Assembly (NCBI RefSeq): GCF_004769555.1
Contig: NZ_RQFY01000004.1
Coordinates: 1,971,520 to 2,035,519, forward strand
Length of the DNA stretch: 64,000 bases
Reading direction: 5' to 3'
Origin: Leptospira koniambonensis
GTDB taxonomy: Bacteria; Spirochaetota; Leptospiria; Leptospirales; Leptospiraceae
In this document: positions 26,466 to 35,746 of the stretch, piece by piece
Layout of the letters: every line of letters starts with the position of its first letter
Position numbering within the stretch: the first letter of the stretch is position 1
The notes under the pieces: model-generated
The model's input: only the letters and a program-made list of their open reading frames with translations
What the model was told of the DNA's origin: nothing
Databases searched by the model: none
Made by a program: the position numbers and the translations under genes

Positions 26466-27533
26466 CTAAGGGCCTGCTACACAGCGAGCTCTTGTTGCAG
26501 TCGTGTTTGTTTTGGAAACTGGAACTAAAGAGAACGAATTTTGAGTGTATGCGTGAGTAAAGTAGCTAGTACTTGTGGAAGTCCACGCATTAGAAGCCTG
26601 CGTATTATTTGGAAAATAATCGTAAGGTAAATCTATGGTCCCGTAACTAGGTTCGGAATGAAAATATGCCTCTCTGGCTGTAGGTAATCTCCAATCTGTT
26701 CTTCCTGCGAAGTCTAAGTTATTACATGCATCTAAGGCTTGTTGCCAATTTAAAATGGTCGGCGTTCCAGTACAATTCCCGTCGTCCGTTTGCCCTTGTG
26801 CACATTTTTTTATCAACAATCCTGTGCTCGACTCTCTAACGGTCCCATTTCCTAAATCAGTAAAACTTGGCTGAGGAATTTTTGGTCCAGAAACGCATCT
26901 AACTTTTGCACCAGTATTTTGATCTGATTGACCGATGTCTCCATTACTATAGGCTGAATATCTTCCGAAAAAAGAGGTAATCGGAGTAGAAGCCCAATGG
27001 ATATTTACGGAAGTATTTGGGAAATTAACTGATGAGACTGCGTTTACTTGTGAGAAGTCTCCGAATAGAGAAGCCTCTCTTGCCGTTGGAAGTCTCCAAT
27101 TTCGATCAGCTAGTGTTAAGGAGGAACAATATGCATCTGCGGCTTGCCAATACAGATTTAGCGGGCTTCCTTGGCAGGTAGTTCCGTTCCAAGTCGTTCC
27201 AAAAGCACATCTTTGCCAAACTAATCTAGAACTTTCTTCTAAAACTGTATTTCCATCATCTTGGATCTGTAAAGAATAGGGAGCAGGAATATTTGAAAAT
27301 TCGCCATCTTCTCCTGTTCCGGAGCAAGGACGAGAAGCTCCACTTGTGTCGGAACATATTGTTTGGTTGGAATCTGGTACTAAGAATGGAGTTGTATCTG
27401 AAGGAGTGGTGGAGGCACTTGTTAAGCCTAATAATAAGGAACTTTCTAAATTATAATTCTTATTCTCGGGACTACAACCTCCCAAAAAAGAGATCAAAAG
27501 AAGGGATATTACTATGAGTATTTTCCTTTTCAT
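26466..27533 (-). CDS. lipoprotein with two DUF1566 (Lcl-type) domains
   Basis: Surface or periplasmic lipoprotein of 355 residues. The signal peptide MKRKILIVISLLLISFLGGC has a good lipobox. After a Ser/Thr/Pro-rich linker, two homologous units each carry the DUF1566 signature, WRLPTAREASLFG near residue 147 and DWRLPTAREAYF near 280. Each unit begins with a YSLQIQDDGNTV- or FTDLGNGTVRES-like strand and ends with a KVRCVSGP- or RARCVAGP-like strand. Several paired cysteines per unit suggest disulfides. The family is plentiful in Leptospira and is thought to be extracellular, in some bacteria with an adhesive role. Function here is not known. Confidence 0.85.
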   Translation of the reverse strand: MKRKILIVISLLLISFLGGCSPENKNYNLESSLLLGLTSASTTPSDTTPFLVPDSNQTICSDTSGASRPCSGTGEDGEFSNIPAPYSLQIQDDGNTVLEESSRLVWQRCAFGTTWNGTTCQGSPLNLYWQAADAYCSSLTLADRNWRLPTAREASLFGDFSQVNAVSSVNFPNTSVNIHWASTPITSFFGRYSAYSNGDIGQSDQNTGAKVRCVSGPKIPQPSFTDLGNGTVRESSTGLLIKKCAQGQTDDGNCTGTPTILNWQQALDACNNLDFAGRTDWRLPTAREAYFHSEPSYGTIDLPYDYFPNNTQASNAWTSTSTSYFTHAYTQNSFSLVPVSKTNTTATRARCVAGP

Positions 27534-27618
27534 ATAGCGTGTATTTTTCCTTGGAATTTTTATATTTTATCTATACCTCCTAACGTTAAATTCAGACAAA
27601 AATTAAAGAAAAAGTGTA

Positions 27619-29616
27619 TTATACGATTGTAATGGATTCTCTTTCCATCCACATTCCTGAATCTTTGATTAGCTGAACGAGTCTTTCGTCTGCTTCTTCA
27701 GAAGGAACGTTTTTGAGCACGATTTCTTTTCCGCGATATAAATGCACTTTGCCTGGGCCGGCACCTACGTAACCGAAATCTGCATCCGCCATTTCTCCGG
27801 GACCGTTTACGATACAGCCCATGACTGCGATCTTGACACCTTTTAGATGGCCTGTTTTTTCTTTGATACGTGCAGTTGTAGTTTGTAGATCGAATAAGGT
27901 TCTTCCACAAGAAGGGCAGGAGATATATTCAGTTTTTGTAAGCCTTAATCTGGTAGCTTGTAGGATATCAAACCCGAGTTGTAAAACTGCTTCTGGTTCG
28001 CTGTCGATCACCTTGAGACGGAGCATGTCTCCGATACCGTCAGTCAACATTCCGCCGATCCCAATCGAAGATTCATACAATGCGGTTTCCATGTCAGGAT
28101 ATTCTGCGCTTAAGAAGATAGGATAATCAAAATCGCTGAGTATACGTGCTAACTTTCTGTAATCGTGCAATATATGGAAAGTTTGGATGGAGAATGTTAC
28201 TGATTCTATTCCTGCGTTCTTGAATTCCTCTGGAAGTCCTTTTAGACTTTCTATCTGGTAGGCCTGGACATTTAGTTCGGTGATCCCTTTTCCTTCTCGT
28301 TTATGCAGAAATTCTAATAAAGAATCTCTGTTTTGGAAATGATGGAATGGATCTACTGTTACTTTAGGGAATGGAATTAGATCTTCTAATACATCTTCGA
28401 GTAATAATTCGTTTTGTTCTACTATGACTCCCATTGGAACGGAAGAAGATTTACTTGCAGAAATACATTCTTCTCGTAGGAACTCGTCAGTAGGGAGCGG
28501 TACTGAAACCATTTCCAATTCTAAGGACCTGGATCTTGCGTAACTTTTCAGGGAAGCCAGCTCTTGTGAAAATTTACTCTCGGATTCGAAAGGTAAAACT
28601 GATTCGATCCGGACTGCATGGTTTTCTCCGAGGGAAAGACTTCCGACTTGGATTGGTCTGCTATAAAATCTTTGGTAAGAATAAGGATTTCTGAATTCCG
28701 AATATCCATTGCTTGGTGTTTCTGGAAATCTGAGTTTATTATATTTGTCTGCAAGTAGTCTTGCAACTGGAACTTCATGGATTGGATCTTCTGTTAAGGA
28801 AACTCTGATTGTGTCTCCGAGTCCGTCTTCTAATAATGAACCAATACCAATTGCAGATTTGATCCTTCCGTCTTTTCCATCTCCTGCTTCTGTCACTCCT
28901 AAATGTAATGGATAATCCATCTGCAATTCCATGAAACGACTGCATAATAATCTATAAGCCTGGACCATTACTTGCGGATTAGAGGCTTTCATACTTACTA
29001 TAATATCTTTATAAGAAAGACTTTCTGCGATCCGAATAAATTCGATCGCTGACTCCACCATTCCTTGTGGTGTGTCTCCGTATTTATTCATGATACGATC
29101 TGATAGAGAACCGTGGTTGGTCCCTATTCTCATAGAGACTCCTAACTCTTTACAACGAAGTACGAGTGGACTGAATACTTCAGAGATCCTTTCTAACTCT
29201 TCTTTGTATTCAAGTTCTGTATAATCTCTGACTGCGAATTTTTTCTTATCGGCGAAGTTGCCCGGATTGATACGGACCTTCTCCACCCATTCTACAGATT
29301 TCATCGCGACACTTGGAGTAAAATGGATGTCTGCAACGAGAGGGACCTTACTTCCTAATCTTTTAAGTTCCTTGCGAATATTTGGTAAGTTATCCGCATC
29401 AGGTTGAGAAGGTACTGTCAATCGAACGATCTCACAGCCGGCAGCTTCTAATTCCAAAATTTGTCGGACTGAATTTTCGGTATCTCTTGTATCCGCAGTG
29501 ATCATGGATTGGATGCGGATCGGATTATTTCCACCTATTCCAATATCTCCTACTTTTACTTCTCTGGTTCTACGGCGTTTGTAAGAGAATGGAGAATAAT
29601 TGTATCGGAAGTTCAT
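27619..29616 (-). CDS. ispG: 4-hydroxy-3-methylbut-2-en-1-yl diphosphate synthase, long form
   Basis: Iron-sulfur enzyme of the non-mevalonate (MEP) isoprenoid pathway that converts methylerythritol cyclodiphosphate to HMBPP. The N-terminal TIM barrel starts around [17 protein letters not shown]. The C-terminal cluster domain has cysteines in [11 protein letters not shown] and [18 protein letters not shown]. Typical bacterial IspG has about 370-410 residues. This one has 665 because of an inserted domain of roughly 250 residues between barrel and cluster domain, a form known from plants, Chlamydia and Leptospira. No frameshift is evident. Confidence 0.93.
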   Translation of the reverse strand: MNFRYNYSPFSYKRRRTREVKVGDIGIGGNNPIRIQSMITADTRDTENSVRQILELEAAGCEIVRLTVPSQPDADNLPNIRKELKRLGSKVPLVADIHFTPSVAMKSVEWVEKVRINPGNFADKKKFAVRDYTELEYKEELERISEVFSPLVLRCKELGVSMRIGTNHGSLSDRIMNKYGDTPQGMVESAIEFIRIAESLSYKDIIVSMKASNPQVMVQAYRLLCSRFMELQMDYPLHLGVTEAGDGKDGRIKSAIGIGSLLEDGLGDTIRVSLTEDPIHEVPVARLLADKYNKLRFPETPSNGYSEFRNPYSYQRFYSRPIQVGSLSLGENHAVRIESVLPFESESKFSQELASLKSYARSRSLELEMVSVPLPTDEFLREECISASKSSSVPMGVIVEQNELLLEDVLEDLIPFPKVTVDPFHHFQNRDSLLEFLHKREGKGITELNVQAYQIESLKGLPEEFKNAGIESVTFSIQTFHILHDYRKLARILSDFDYPIFLSAEYPDMETALYESSIGIGGMLTDGIGDMLRLKVIDSEPEAVLQLGFDILQATRLRLTKTEYISCPSCGRTLFDLQTTTARIKEKTGHLKGVKIAVMGCIVNGPGEMADADFGYVGAGPGKVHLYRGKEIVLKNVPSEEADERLVQLIKDSGMWMERESITIV

Positions 29617-29807
29617 GTGTGGTCTCTAGTTCCATTAAGAAGGGACCGAATCACTTGTCATTTAGGATTTTTCCCGAATAAGCCCGAATCTGAAAGGTTT
29701 TTGGAGATTTGTAATACATCCTGCCTCAAGATATAACAGCCAAAAGGGCGGGCAAATTGAATAAATTGACTGAAAACGCAGAGTAATCAAGATTGCTGGA
29801 ATCCGAT

Positions 29808-30434
29808 ATGAATCTACTGAAACGATTTTTTGCTAAAATAGAATCTCCTAAAGAGGCAGAGTTTTTATTAAATTTTTCTTCCTATATTATATTTTTGATC
29901 GGGTTTTTACAGAGTATTCTTTTCGCCTTTCTTTTGGGATCTTTTAGGAATTTCTATATGGATGTTCTTATTATTTTTCTTTTTGGGATAGTGATACGAT
30001 TTTCTAGGAGTAGGGCCTCCGTTATTCTTCTTTGCTTTTTTTCTTTGATCATTTTCGTGGGAGCGATCTTGACTTGGCTTGGAGTTGCTGAGGGTGGTGG
30101 AAATAATATATTTCTAACTTTAGTTTTACTTATTCTTTCCATTCGTACTCTTATAGTGAATTTTCAGTTCCATACATTAAAGGATACAAAACTTGTTTGG
30201 AAAAATATTTGGATCAGACATCTGATCGCGATCGGTTTTGCATTTATAATTTCTTCTTCCTTCTTTATTTCTTTTATATTGATCTCTAAATTTTTAGGGA
30301 TTACTAAAATGAACCCTCTATATGGAGAATTGGTTTTTGGATCTCTTCCCATTTCTTATATTCTTCTTTTGCAACCATGGCTTCCTTGGGCTAAAAAAAG
30401 AAAAATGTATACTGGTTCTGAAATTCCCGCCTGA
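29808..30434 (+). CDS. multi-pass membrane protein of unknown function
   Basis: About 208 residues with six probable membrane segments, for example FSSYIIFLIGFLQSILFAFL, IIFLFGIVIRF, VILLCFFSLIIFVGAIL and LIAIGFAFIISSSFF. The first and last residues are charged. A TTG at 29793 would add five residues, but the ATG at 29808 is the more likely start. No motif for transport or catalysis was recognised. It is divergent from ispG and is followed by a 350-base gap with hairpins. Confidence 0.6.
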   Translation: MNLLKRFFAKIESPKEAEFLLNFSSYIIFLIGFLQSILFAFLLGSFRNFYMDVLIIFLFGIVIRFSRSRASVILLCFFSLIIFVGAILTWLGVAEGGGNNIFLTLVLLILSIRTLIVNFQFHTLKDTKLVWKNIWIRHLIAIGFAFIISSSFFISFILISKFLGITKMNPLYGELVFGSLPISYILLLQPWLPWAKKRKMYTGSEIPA

Positions 30435-30784
30435 GCATCAGCCTATATTCAAATTTTTGAACGCGTTTTGGTGAGAATTTTACTGTAGCGCCCGTTATAT
30501 AAAATGTGAGCTTTTCCTCATATTTTATCTGAAAAGATAAAAAAATCTAAAAATATAATCCTCACGATTTGTTATGCTATTAACTGGCCGGGGAACCTAT
30601 ATACACACATAACGTCCCGATTTGTCCGAAGTTTTGAGATCAAAACATCTGATCAATCCGTATAACAGACGTTTGTTCCTTGATTTGTGTCGTTCATTCC
30701 GAGCGACTCTGAGAAATTTTTAAATAACTCGGAAAAATACACCAGGGACGAGCTGATTGGGAAAAACGTTAGATGGGAATCTAA
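30435..30784. other. 350-base gap with overlapping hairpins
   Basis: ATAAAATGTGAG at 30499-30510 pairs with CTCATATTTTAT at 30517-30528 (11 of 12). The 3' part of that arm, TTTTATCT at 30523-30530, also pairs perfectly with AGATAAAA at 30535-30542. The two hairpins exclude each other. The rest of the gap has no gene or clear promoter. It separates a membrane protein gene from a lipoprotein gene on the same strand. Confidence 0.45.
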
Positions 30785-31675
30785 ATGAGATTTATAAATA
30801 GAAAACAACGTTTTATAAAGATCTTACCGGTGCTCGGGATCTTTTGCGTTTTATATTGTTCCGAGGATGCAAAGAGTATTGCGGAATTGACTGCTGCTGC
30901 GAAAGCAGTTTTAGATGGAGTTGCTGCTCCTGTTCCAATTCCTCCTGGAGAACCTGCGCCTCCAGGTCAGCCTGAGAACGCTCCTGATTTGCAAGACTCT
31001 ACGATCACTAGTTTTGATATTTCAAGTGGAACAAGCTTTAATGGCTTATTCTCTATCCAAGCAATCAATTTTAATTTGGCCGTTCATGATAATACTACGG
31101 TCTCCGCGTTTATAGGAGGCCAAAGTATGAAACTGACGCCTGATAATACTGTGGTGAATTCCTTTTCTCATTGGACAGTTACTTCAGGACAACTTGCTGC
31201 ACCTGGGGCAAATCCTCCTGCGTTAATTGGACCAACCGATAGAAAATTGAAAGTATTGATCGTTGCCAGGAATGAATTCGGGATATCTTCTAAAGTAAAA
31301 CAAGTTGGACAAACTCATTTTTGCACTGGAGCTGCGACTCTTCCTGCAACTGTTGGAAATTGTGGGACTGTTTGTGCGACTGCAGAAGTAAATGGAGACG
31401 ATGTAGAGTTTAAAGCAAAGAAGACCATTTCACAAGACACATTCGATTATCTTTATGTTGATGTTTCTGTTGCTCAGCCGATCTCTTTTTCTATACCTGC
31501 AATCCCTTTCAGCTATTTTGAAATATTCGATACAATACCGATCGCAACATACGAAGCAAATGCCAGTTTGAATCGTAATACTTTCGAATATATGTGCGTG
31601 GAATTATCTTCTTATTCATACGTGGACGGTCCTTTTGATGATGAATTTATCAGAGGAAAAGTGATTATTCCTTAA
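30785..31675 (+). CDS. putative lipoprotein with proline-rich linker
   Basis: Unrecognised function. The N-terminus MRFINRKQRF is followed by a hydrophobic stretch and the lipobox CVLYC (mature cysteine about residue 25). Residues 48-70 are a Pro/Gly-rich linker (VPIPPGEPAPPGQPENAP). The rest is beta-strand rich with a Cys pair (FCTGAATLPATVGNCGTVC) that may form a disulfide, ending in a strand-rich C-terminus. An outer-membrane surface location is plausible. Eleven bases of spacing (50 to the preferred start of the next gene) link it to the downstream NHL-type lipoprotein, which has a similar linker. Confidence 0.6.
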   Translation: MRFINRKQRFIKILPVLGIFCVLYCSEDAKSIAELTAAAKAVLDGVAAPVPIPPGEPAPPGQPENAPDLQDSTITSFDISSGTSFNGLFSIQAINFNLAVHDNTTVSAFIGGQSMKLTPDNTVVNSFSHWTVTSGQLAAPGANPPALIGPTDRKLKVLIVARNEFGISSKVKQVGQTHFCTGAATLPATVGNCGTVCATAEVNGDDVEFKAKKTISQDTFDYLYVDVSVAQPISFSIPAIPFSYFEIFDTIPIATYEANASLNRNTFEYMCVELSSYSYVDGPFDDEFIRGKVIIP

Positions 31676-31725
31676 TCCTGATACAAATGCGAAGTTTAGA
31701 AAATTTTAATGTTTTTTCGGTATTT

Positions 31726-33807
31726 ATGAAAAGATTAGTTTTACTTGTTTTAGTTTTTAATATTTCTATTTTTACAGGATGTTCTTCGGAAGGTGGGGGT
31801 TTTGACCCTGTATCCGCTCTTCTGGCAACAATTTCTCCGGAAGCTTCTAATCCCGGAGAAAATCCTCCTCCTGGAGAGGCTGGAACTCCTACCTGGGTAA
31901 GCGCGTCTGATGCAATATTCAGTGATAAAGTAGAAATTCGTTGGGACCCGGTCCCTGCTCAGGAATATAGAGTTTTTAAAAAATCTATATTCGAAACATC
32001 TTTCCAACAAATTGGTTCAGTAACCGATCCTGTTTTTACGGATACAGTTTCTAATTCTCAAAGTTTATTTCAATATGCAATCCAAGTTGTAGATCTGGAA
32101 GGTAAAGTTTCTCCAATCAGTATTTTTGATACTGGGACTGTAGGATTCAATTCTTCTTGTTCTACAAAATTAAATTCCCTGGGAGGAGGGACTTCTCTTT
32201 ATTCCAGGTTTAAGAATGGTTTTCCTGGAGCTGCAAGTTCCGTTTCTAGTTTAGGAAACTCTTTGCTTGTCGCAAGCGGTGGAAATGTTTATATCTTAAA
32301 TGCTACTGGAGATATGATCGGTGTTTGGACTGGGATCTCTCCTAAGGCAATGGTCGTGGATGCTTCTAACCGTATCTTTGCTTTGGTTGGGATGAAAATA
32401 TTTGAATTAAATTCAGATTGTTCTCAAACAAGTTTGATCGATCTTCCTGCCGATTCTTCTCCTAAAGATTTGGCTTTGGATACTGCCGGGAATTTATATA
32501 TTAGCGAAGCAAATTTTAATACTGGAACAGATCGTATTTTCAAGTATTCTTCTGCTGGGAATTTACTCAAGACCTGGGATCTTCCAGGAACATTCAGAGA
32601 ACCTTATGCGATCTATATTCATCCTTCCGATAATAGTTTGTTAGTTGCAGATAACTCTAATTTTGATCTATTCCAATACGATATTACTGGAGATACTCCT
32701 GTTCAACTTGCTTCCAAACAGATTACTGTGGGGCAGATCATTGATATGACAATGAGTGGGAATCAGATCATAGTCGCTATCCAGCAGAATACTTTTCCAG
32801 ATAACGGACCTTATTTAGTGAGATTTCATAGTGGAATGTCAGGCGGTTCTGTGACTATGAAGATAAATCCTTCTGGACCTTCTACCATCCAAAGTATTGC
32901 AACAGATAATCGTAATGGAAATATTTTAGCTGTAGATACCGAACGATCTTCTATTCTTTCCTGTCCTGCTCCTATTTTTACAAATTGTGCTCCTAGTTTA
33001 GTTGGAATTTCTCCTTTAAGAATTGTTAGAGATGATAAGAAGAACTTTTACATTCTTCATTCAACTAAACAGATCACTAAACTGAATGCAAATGGTGCTC
33101 ACATTTCCAGTTTTGCCTTACCTTCTTTCCAAGGATCTTCTGTGCAAGGTTCAGATATGGAGATAGATGGGGACTTCTTATATATTTCAGGCAGAAATTC
33201 TTTGGATGCAAAAGTTTTAGTAAAAGTTAAAACTGATTTTACCGGAGTGACTACTCGAACTCTGCCTGCAAATTCATTTGTTCCTTTTACAAATATTGCA
33301 GTGACTGGCGGAAAAGTATTCAGTGATTATGTGGATTTTGGAGAAGAGGATACTTTTACTTATTTGAATTTCTCTTCGATCAATGGGGGAGGGGATGGAA
33401 GTTTTGTAAATAATTCTTATAGAGAAATTTTCATCATGAGTACGGATGAATTAGAGACGGATTATGCGGGGAATTTTTATCATATGCTCTTAGCAATGGG
33501 AGAAAGTGATACCCATACTTCTATTTCTAAATTTAATTCTAACACTTTGGAATGGAATAATTTGGTCCAATCTGCTACGACTCCTTTCCAACAGATCACA
33601 ACTGATAAGTCCGGGAATTTGTATACCTTAGAGGGAACTTCCGCTAATGGATACAAGGTGTTTAAGAGAGATGGTAATTTTACTGAGCTAAGTCAGACAT
33701 CTATACCAACGAACCAACTCTCAACTGAGGCGTTTTATGTTTCAGATACAGGAGATTCTTCTTTCCTTACTACCCCTTGGACTCTGCATAAAATTATGTT
33801 ACCTTAG
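31726..33807 (+). CDS. lipoprotein with FN3-like region and NHL/beta-propeller repeats
   Basis: The frame opens at 31687, but the ATG at 31726 gives a normal lipoprotein signal (MKRLVLLVLVFNISIFTGC). A Pro-rich linker (GENPPPGEAGTP) leads to a fibronectin-like segment (KVEIRWDPVPAQEYRVFKKS), then about 550 residues of repeated beta-blade sequence typical of NHL-type propellers (PKDLALDTAGNLYISEANFN; PYAIYIHPSDNSLLVADNSN; QQITTDKSGNLYTLEG). Such propellers usually bind proteins or sugars and are not enzymes. Likely cotranscribed with the preceding lipoprotein. It is followed by a family A palindrome. Confidence 0.72.
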   Translation: MKRLVLLVLVFNISIFTGCSSEGGGFDPVSALLATISPEASNPGENPPPGEAGTPTWVSASDAIFSDKVEIRWDPVPAQEYRVFKKSIFETSFQQIGSVTDPVFTDTVSNSQSLFQYAIQVVDLEGKVSPISIFDTGTVGFNSSCSTKLNSLGGGTSLYSRFKNGFPGAASSVSSLGNSLLVASGGNVYILNATGDMIGVWTGISPKAMVVDASNRIFALVGMKIFELNSDCSQTSLIDLPADSSPKDLALDTAGNLYISEANFNTGTDRIFKYSSAGNLLKTWDLPGTFREPYAIYIHPSDNSLLVADNSNFDLFQYDITGDTPVQLASKQITVGQIIDMTMSGNQIIVAIQQNTFPDNGPYLVRFHSGMSGGSVTMKINPSGPSTIQSIATDNRNGNILAVDTERSSILSCPAPIFTNCAPSLVGISPLRIVRDDKKNFYILHSTKQITKLNANGAHISSFALPSFQGSSVQGSDMEIDGDFLYISGRNSLDAKVLVKVKTDFTGVTTRTLPANSFVPFTNIAVTGGKVFSDYVDFGEEDTFTYLNFSSINGGGDGSFVNNSYREIFIMSTDELETDYAGNFYHMLLAMGESDTHTSISKFNSNTLEWNNLVQSATTPFQQITTDKSGNLYTLEGTSANGYKVFKRDGNFTELSQTSIPTNQLSTEAFYVSDTGDSSFLTTPWTLHKIMLP

Positions 33808-33847
33808 TTTAAGAGACACGGAGTTTTTAGAGACACAAAGTTTTTGG

Positions 33848-33923
33848 CACGCAGAGGCGCTAAGACGCGGAGGGTCTATGTCTACTAAACCCAAAATTCT
33901 CTGCGACTCTGTGGCTCTGCGTG
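33848..33923. repeat. dispersed intergenic palindrome, family A, copy 2
   Basis: The left arm starts CACGCAGAGGCGCTAAGACG at 33848 and the right arm ends CTGTGGCTCTGCGTG at 33923. The left arm differs from copy 1 (8928) at two of 25 positions. A truncated direct echo (GACACGGAGTTTTTAGAGAC) precedes it. Between the propeller lipoprotein gene and a hypothetical gene. Confidence 0.75.
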
Positions 33924-34086
33924 AGAATTATTATCAGTGCTATTCGTGCGAGCTCGTTTGTCGGTAGATTATTAATTTTCCAAAAGTAAAAAAATTCTAA
34001 GGCCCGAATTTGAGATCGGGGGGTGTAAAATCCGATACTTTGCTTATAGAAAGTCTGGAAAGATTTTCAAAACAAAGGGCCTCGGC

Positions 34087-34404
34087 ATGGAATTTCTGGA
34101 ACCAAAAGACCTGACGGAAAATAAATCCTACCGGATCCGCCTAACTGTTGCCATCTATAGAAATAATATTTTATCTTATAAGAATGATATAGTAGTTCCT
34201 TCGGTTTATATGAGAAGGAACGAAGCTCGTGCTCATATCCGCAAAGAAGTGACAGAACGTCTGGCGCATTCTTCTTTTTTCCGATCTCCTCGTCCTGATT
34301 ATGATCTGGTGCGCTATTCTGAAGAAGCAACCTGTAATACATTTTTAAGATACAGGATTATCAGCGGAAGTCCTACAGAAGAAACTTTACCTAAGACTGT
34401 TTAA
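34087..34404 (+). CDS. hypothetical protein, 105 residues
   Basis: Unrecognised; no signal peptide, no membrane segment. The sequence is mixed strand and helix, with a basic helix YMRRNEARAHIRKEVTERLA and an Arg/Tyr-rich C-terminal part (RSPRPDYDLVRYSEE). One cysteine. It precedes the next hypothetical gene on the same strand by 69 bases, so a shared transcript is possible. The ATG at 34087 is the first start in the frame. Confidence 0.45.
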   Translation: MEFLEPKDLTENKSYRIRLTVAIYRNNILSYKNDIVVPSVYMRRNEARAHIRKEVTERLAHSSFFRSPRPDYDLVRYSEEATCNTFLRYRIISGSPTEETLPKTV

Positions 34405-34473
34405 GAAAGATTCGTAACTTAATTGTCTTGAATTCCGGTCTAGGGTTGTAAAAACTTGACTGCGAATCCGATT

Positions 34474-35742
34474 ATGGCAGACAAAAAGGTCATAGAAAAA
34501 AATTCCCATGGAGAATACGTTCTAACCGCGTACGGGGAATTTTTGAGTTATTTCCATACTCATATCCAACTTTTCGGGACATTGATCTCGGCTAAAAAAA
34601 TTCCTGCCAAAGAACAAGAAGCTCTCAAAACAAAACTTCGCTCTTATATTTCTAGTAACGTCCAAAAGACGGATCATTTTTTTGATCAACTCCCTCAGTT
34701 CGCTCAATTCCTTGGAATGGGCTCCCAAGAACTTTCTTCTTATATGAATAGAAACTTCTTGGGTGCTTTGAATAAGGTAAAAACCAAACTTATAGAACAA
34801 GAATCCACAGCAGAACAAACTCCTCGTAAGAAAAAATATTCTAAGATATCTGAAGAGATATTAGAAGGACTCGGATTTACATTCCCTGCGGGTCATAGAT
34901 TCGAAGCAGAAGAGGGAATGATCTATCTGGTAGAAATTTCTACAGGCAAAAAAAGAGAAGCCGCAGCCTTGGGAGAAGTCGCAAGAGAAACTGCAGCAGC
35001 CGGCGCTGCCGCAAGACCGATCCCAGTTCCAGTTCGTAAAGGACCTGAAACTCCGATCTTAAAAGAAATATTAGAAAAATATGGTGAACTATTCTCTGGC
35101 AAACCTTTGATCATGAAGGCAGAAGAATTGGAAGAAGATGATTCTCCCGTCCAAATGGGAGAAGATATTCTTTCCGACGTAGAAGATCTTCATTTTGATG
35201 GAGACTTTGGGGGAGATTCTCCTAGCTTCTCCGAACCTCCTGTAAGCATTCCATTTTCTAAATATATGGATCAAGTGGGAAAGGTCCGAGTTTTTCAAAA
35301 AGCAGGACAACTGGAAGAGTATAAACGTTGGGTTGCATCTTTACCTGTAGAGGAAAATGCACTTGTTCAATTACAAACTTCTCTTTTGAAAGAATCCAGG
35401 GGAGAAGTAGTCGAATGGGATGGAACTCTAGGTCAACTTGGCTCTCGTACCGGACTTTCTGAATCCAGACTTAGAAAAGTATTGGAACTAGGACGTGATT
35501 TTTTCCGTATCAGAAATCAATTGGAAGCTTCTTGGAATAAAGCAAGAACCGCAAGTCCCGCAGTTGCGGAACTTGTCAAAAAAGCATGGCCTCATATTTT
35601 AAGAGTTATGGATGAATATCCTGATTTTACTCAGATCAAAGGAAAGATGGACCAACTTCTTTCTCGTATCCCAGATGCGAGCCAGAGAAAAATCCTAACC
35701 GATCTATTCTTGAACCCGGTACTTTCTATCCGCAGAAACTAG
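34474..35742 (+). CDS. hypothetical protein, helical ends and acidic linker
   Basis: Unrecognised. The frame is open from a TTG at 34456, but the ATG at 34474 (MADKKVIEKNSHGEYVLTAY) is the probable start. Residues about 1-110 and 280-420 are helical. The middle holds an Ala/Pro stretch (AAAGAAARPIPVPVRKGPET) and a long acidic stretch (EELEEDDSPVQMGEDILSDV). The C-terminal 150 residues have a regular heptad-like pattern. No enzyme motif, signal peptide or membrane segment is visible, so it is presumably cytoplasmic. It ends 4 bases from the convergent MFS gene. Confidence 0.5.
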   Translation: MADKKVIEKNSHGEYVLTAYGEFLSYFHTHIQLFGTLISAKKIPAKEQEALKTKLRSYISSNVQKTDHFFDQLPQFAQFLGMGSQELSSYMNRNFLGALNKVKTKLIEQESTAEQTPRKKKYSKISEEILEGLGFTFPAGHRFEAEEGMIYLVEISTGKKREAAALGEVARETAAAGAAARPIPVPVRKGPETPILKEILEKYGELFSGKPLIMKAEELEEDDSPVQMGEDILSDVEDLHFDGDFGGDSPSFSEPPVSIPFSKYMDQVGKVRVFQKAGQLEEYKRWVASLPVEENALVQLQTSLLKESRGEVVEWDGTLGQLGSRTGLSESRLRKVLELGRDFFRIRNQLEASWNKARTASPAVAELVKKAWPHILRVMDEYPDFTQIKGKMDQLLSRIPDASQRKILTDLFLNPVLSIRRN

Positions 35743-35746
35743 TTTT

